Positions 5,026 through 6,680 of a stretch of 6,680 bases of DNA are shown piece by piece. The DNA comes from Dehalococcoidia bacterium (GTDB lineage: Bacteria > Chloroflexota > Dehalococcoidia > JACVQG01 > JAHKAY01), in NCBI GenBank assembly GCA_030740315.1, contig JASLXN010000086.1:1-6680 (forward strand). Reading direction: 5' to 3'. Each line of letters opens with the position of its first letter. The stretch's first letter is position 1. The notes under the pieces are model-generated. The model was not told the DNA's origin. It saw only the letters and a list, made by a program, of their open reading frames with translations, and ran no database searches. The position numbers and the translations under genes were made by a program.

Positions 5026-5865
5026 ATGAAAAGGTTACATGTCGTCCTCTTGCTGCTCACAACAGTGATTGCCATTAGTTGTAAAGGGCCGGAGGGCCCG
5101 TCCGGCCTGCAGGGTGGAAGGGGTCTGACCGGTCAAGAGGGACCAGCGGGACCAGCGGGCACAGCGCTAGATGAAGTGCAACTGATTGCGCTCATAGAAG
5201 GGGTGATCTCCGAACGCGAAGACGGACTGAGAGGGCCTGAGGGGCCTACCGGCCCCCAGGGGATTCAGGGCGTCTCCGGGCTACAAGGGCCAACCGGGCC
5301 GCAGGGGAAGACGGGGCCTCAAGGACTAACAGGCGAGAAGGGTGATTTCGGCCCCATGGGGTTGAAGGGATCCCATGGACTGCAAGGACCCAAAGGCGAT
5401 CGCGGGCCGGCTGGGGAGAGGGGGCTTATAGGGGCTACCGGCCTGCGGGGGCCACAGGGACTGCAAGGCCCGAGCGGCCTCACAGGGCCTCAAGGCCCAA
5501 CTGGTTCGCTCGGGCCGGCCGGGAATGAATATTGGGCCGAGCTTATCGTGCTTGGCGAGGCGATGTTCTCACAGGCGACGGACGGAGGGTTGGTTGTCTC
5601 TTACTCGTTGCAGTCCCGGGTCGAGCAAGGGCGTCAAATATGGATTTACGGCGCTGGCTTCCAGAATGCCGAAGCGGTTAACCTCTTTCTGGACGGAGAG
5701 CTTTTGGCCTCTGTGGTAGCCGATACCGCCGGTGTCTTTGAACTCAGCCGCTTGGTGCCACTCACTACCAGGGCCTCTTTCCTCCATAGTGTAAACGCAC
5801 TTGGCTCAGGTGGCTCAAGGGCTGCCTACCCAATTTACGTCACCTCCCAGGACTCCGAATTGTGA
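5026..5865 (+). CDS. Collagen-like (Gly-X-Y) repeat lipoprotein
   Basis: This 279-residue protein begins with a basic, hydrophobic signal (MKRLHVVLLLLTTVIAISC) whose IAIS-Cys19 fits a relaxed lipobox. It is probably a lipid-anchored, surface-exposed protein. A short Gly-X-Y block (about 21-47) is followed by a 19-residue non-collagen insert (48-66, DEVQLIALIEGVISERE) with spaced Leu/Ile/Val that could form a trimeric helix. A second run of 34 uninterrupted triplets follows (67-168). It has many GPQ, GPT and GLQ units and charged KGD/ERG-type triplets (PKGDRGPAGERG). Residues 169-279 form a globular beta-rich domain. Its GAGFQNAEAVNLFLDGELL and ADTAGVFEL pattern resembles bacterial Ig-like/IPT domains. 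Such proteins can trimerise and act in adhesion or matrix; the role here is unknown. ATG 5026 is preferred over the upstream ATG because the signal peptide starts there and GGAAGGGG lies close upstream. Confidence 0.88.
   Translation: MKRLHVVLLLLTTVIAISCKGPEGPSGLQGGRGLTGQEGPAGPAGTALDEVQLIALIEGVISEREDGLRGPEGPTGPQGIQGVSGLQGPTGPQGKTGPQGLTGEKGDFGPMGLKGSHGLQGPKGDRGPAGERGLIGATGLRGPQGLQGPSGLTGPQGPTGSLGPAGNEYWAELIVLGEAMFSQATDGGLVVSYSLQSRVEQGRQIWIYGAGFQNAEAVNLFLDGELLASVVADTAGVFELSRLVPLTTRASFLHSVNALGSGGSRAAYPIYVTSQDSEL
5086..5166 (+). repeat. Collagen-like block 1 (nine Gly-X-Y triplets)
   Basis: The codons specify glycine at every third position for residues 21-47, starting two residues after the presumed lipidated Cys19. 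The final triplet is GTA. At the DNA level a 9-nt unit GGACCAGCG is repeated in tandem near 5140, a possible site for slippage and length variation. Confidence 0.85.
5224..5529 (+). repeat. Collagen-like block 2 (34 Gly-X-Y triplets)
   Basis: Residues 67-168 keep glycine at every third position without interruption. Proline dominates the X position, and Gln or Thr are common at Y. Lys-Gly-Asp and Glu-Arg-Gly type triplets occur in the middle, and these are known to stabilise bacterial collagen triple helices that lack hydroxyproline. The DNA repeats are degenerate, so the unit is conserved as protein rather than as recent DNA duplication. Confidence 0.9.
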
Positions 5866-5939
5866 CATGGCGGTGCCATATCATAGATGCCTGACCCCCA
5901 TACACCTCACCTGCTACGGGCCGGTACATGAGGCCCCGT
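5863..5939. terminator. Candidate bidirectional terminator between convergent genes
   Basis: Two hairpins lie between the collagen-like stop (5863-5865) and the end of the second crotonase. One is ATGGC (5867-5871) / GCCAT (5875-5879) with a 3-nt loop, extendable past one mismatch by TGA/TCA. The other is ACGGGCC (5916-5922) / GGCCCCGT (5932-5939) with one bulged base. Neither is followed by a T-run in either direction, so the terminator role is a guess from position. Confidence 0.25.
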
Positions 5940-5958
5940 CCGCTAGTTTGAGATGGTA

Positions 5959-6680
5959 TCACTTCCCTTTGAACACCGGCTTCCTCTTCTCCATCCATGC
6001 GGCAATCGCCTCTTTATGATCCTCCGTGTGGACTAGGTGGTATTGCATCCGCATGGCGTAATGCAACGACATATCCATGCTCATCCCCAAGGCCTCGTTC
6101 AGTGCCTTCTTAATTACTCCGATAGCTACCGGCCCTTCCGCTAACTTTTTTGCCAGTGACTGTGCGGCTGACAACATCTCACCCGATGGCGCTACCATAT
6201 CAACTAGGCCCATTCGCTCAGCATCCTGTGCTGTAACGGTATCCCCTGTGAACGACATGAGCTTGGCCTTTCCCATTCCTATCAAGCGCGGCAGCACATA
6301 GACGCTCATTTCAGGCATGAGGCCCATCCTCACAAAAGCCTCACCCATTTTGGCATCATCTGCGGCAACCCGTATATCGCAGGACAACGCAAGCTCCAGT
6401 CCCGCCCCCACCGCATAACCGTTGATAGCCGCAATTATCGGTTTCTCCATTTCGTGGGCCGCCTTGTACATTTTGACAGCTTGGTCCACATAGGCGTTGA
6501 ACTCAACCGGACTCTTATCCTTGAGGGGGACTATGTCTTTCATCACATCACCACCGGCGCTAAAAGACCGTCCGGCACCGGTAATAACAGCGGCCCTGAC
6601 CGTGTCATCAGCAGCCACCTTGTTCAAAACTTCTGTGATTTCATCAATCAGTTCGGGGCTTAACGCATTCAGCTTTTCGG
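5959..6680 (-). CDS. Enoyl-CoA hydratase/isomerase family protein (crotonase fold), N-terminus cut by window edge
   Basis: The frame is open from the right edge (first visible residues EKLNALSPELIDEI) to TGA at 5959-5961. About 239 residues are present and perhaps 15 N-terminal ones are missing. A TTG at 6627 is not the start, because the NALSPELIDEI segment typical of the family lies upstream of it. Features include the oxyanion-hole segment SAGGD, NGYAVGAGLELALSCDIRVA with the first catalytic Glu position kept (codon 6394-6396), and the C-terminal EAIAAWMEKRKPVFKG. The second hydratase Glu position is Phe (codon 6334-6336, GEAFVRMGL). The following LMPEMSVYVLPRLIG resembles the 'GL.PD.g....LPRL.G' segment of isomerase-like crotonases. 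An acyl-CoA isomerase or related activity is thus as likely as a hydratase. Unlike the crotonase at 3863-4615, it keeps the full segment between GLV and the C-terminal helix. Confidence 0.9.
   Translation of the reverse strand, partial: EKLNALSPELIDEITEVLNKVAADDTVRAAVITGAGRSFSAGGDVMKDIVPLKDKSPVEFNAYVDQAVKMYKAAHEMEKPIIAAINGYAVGAGLELALSCDIRVAADDAKMGEAFVRMGLMPEMSVYVLPRLIGMGKAKLMSFTGDTVTAQDAERMGLVDMVAPSGEMLSAAQSLAKKLAEGPVAIGVIKKALNEALGMSMDMSLHYAMRMQYHLVHTEDHKEAIAAWMEKRKPVFKGK

Noticed and set aside
4618..5026. Minus-strand frames of 104 and 112 codons opposite the small-protein stretch
   Set aside because: They are Pro/Arg/Ser-rich with no motif or good ribosome-binding site. The plus strand has the GTGA coupling and a membrane helix.
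5086..5529. Repetitive G-rich stretch considered as a CRISPR array or DNA tandem repeat
   Set aside because: The periodicity is the 9-nt Gly-X-Y codon pattern with degenerate codons. There are no identical repeats with unique spacers.

Overview
The window comes from a moderately GC-rich bacterium with an anaerobic style of metabolism. The evidence is a ferredoxin-type 2-oxoacid oxidoreductase, two crotonase-fold acyl-CoA enzymes and the end of a zinc-type alcohol dehydrogenase. Shine-Dalgarno sites are strong, GTG starts occur, and two good sigma70-like promoters are visible. I cannot name the organism from the sequence. An uncultured Chloroflexota/Dehalococcoidia-like or similar anaerobe would fit the gene mix, but that is a low-confidence inference.

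Layout. (1) 2-214, plus strand: the C-terminal end of a medium-chain dehydrogenase that begins left of the window. (2) 319-2720, minus strand: a compact operon transcribed alpha, beta, gamma, encoding a three-subunit 2-oxoacid:ferredoxin oxidoreductase of the VOR/KOR type. Alpha and beta overlap by 20 nt and beta and gamma are 1 nt apart. (3) 2721-3093: a divergent control region with one promoter for the oxidoreductase operon and one for the operon to the right. (4) 3094-4615, plus strand: a metallo-beta-lactamase-fold hydrolase related to AHL lactonases, followed 13 nt later by a crotonase. The crotonase lacks one of the two catalytic glutamates and about 19 residues near its C-terminus. (5) 4612-4891: a short coding stretch coupled to the crotonase by a GTGA overlap. 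It reads as a very basic protein with one C-terminal membrane segment if a single +1 frameshift is allowed. (6) 5026-5865: a collagen-like (Gly-X-Y) predicted lipoprotein with a beta-rich C-terminal domain. (7) 5959 to the right edge, minus strand: a second crotonase, cut at its N-terminus by the window end and convergent with the collagen-like gene.

How the genes fit together. The oxidoreductase would interconvert 2-oxoacids and acyl-CoAs with ferredoxin, and the crotonases and dehydrogenase would act on acyl-CoA or alcohol intermediates. This looks like a branched-chain or fatty/aromatic acid catabolic neighbourhood. The collagen-like lipoprotein does not obviously belong to that pathway and looks like an unrelated surface protein. 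I see no mobile element, CRISPR array, tRNA or rRNA. The items most worth a second look are the frameshifted small membrane protein, the altered crotonase and the collagen-like lipoprotein.
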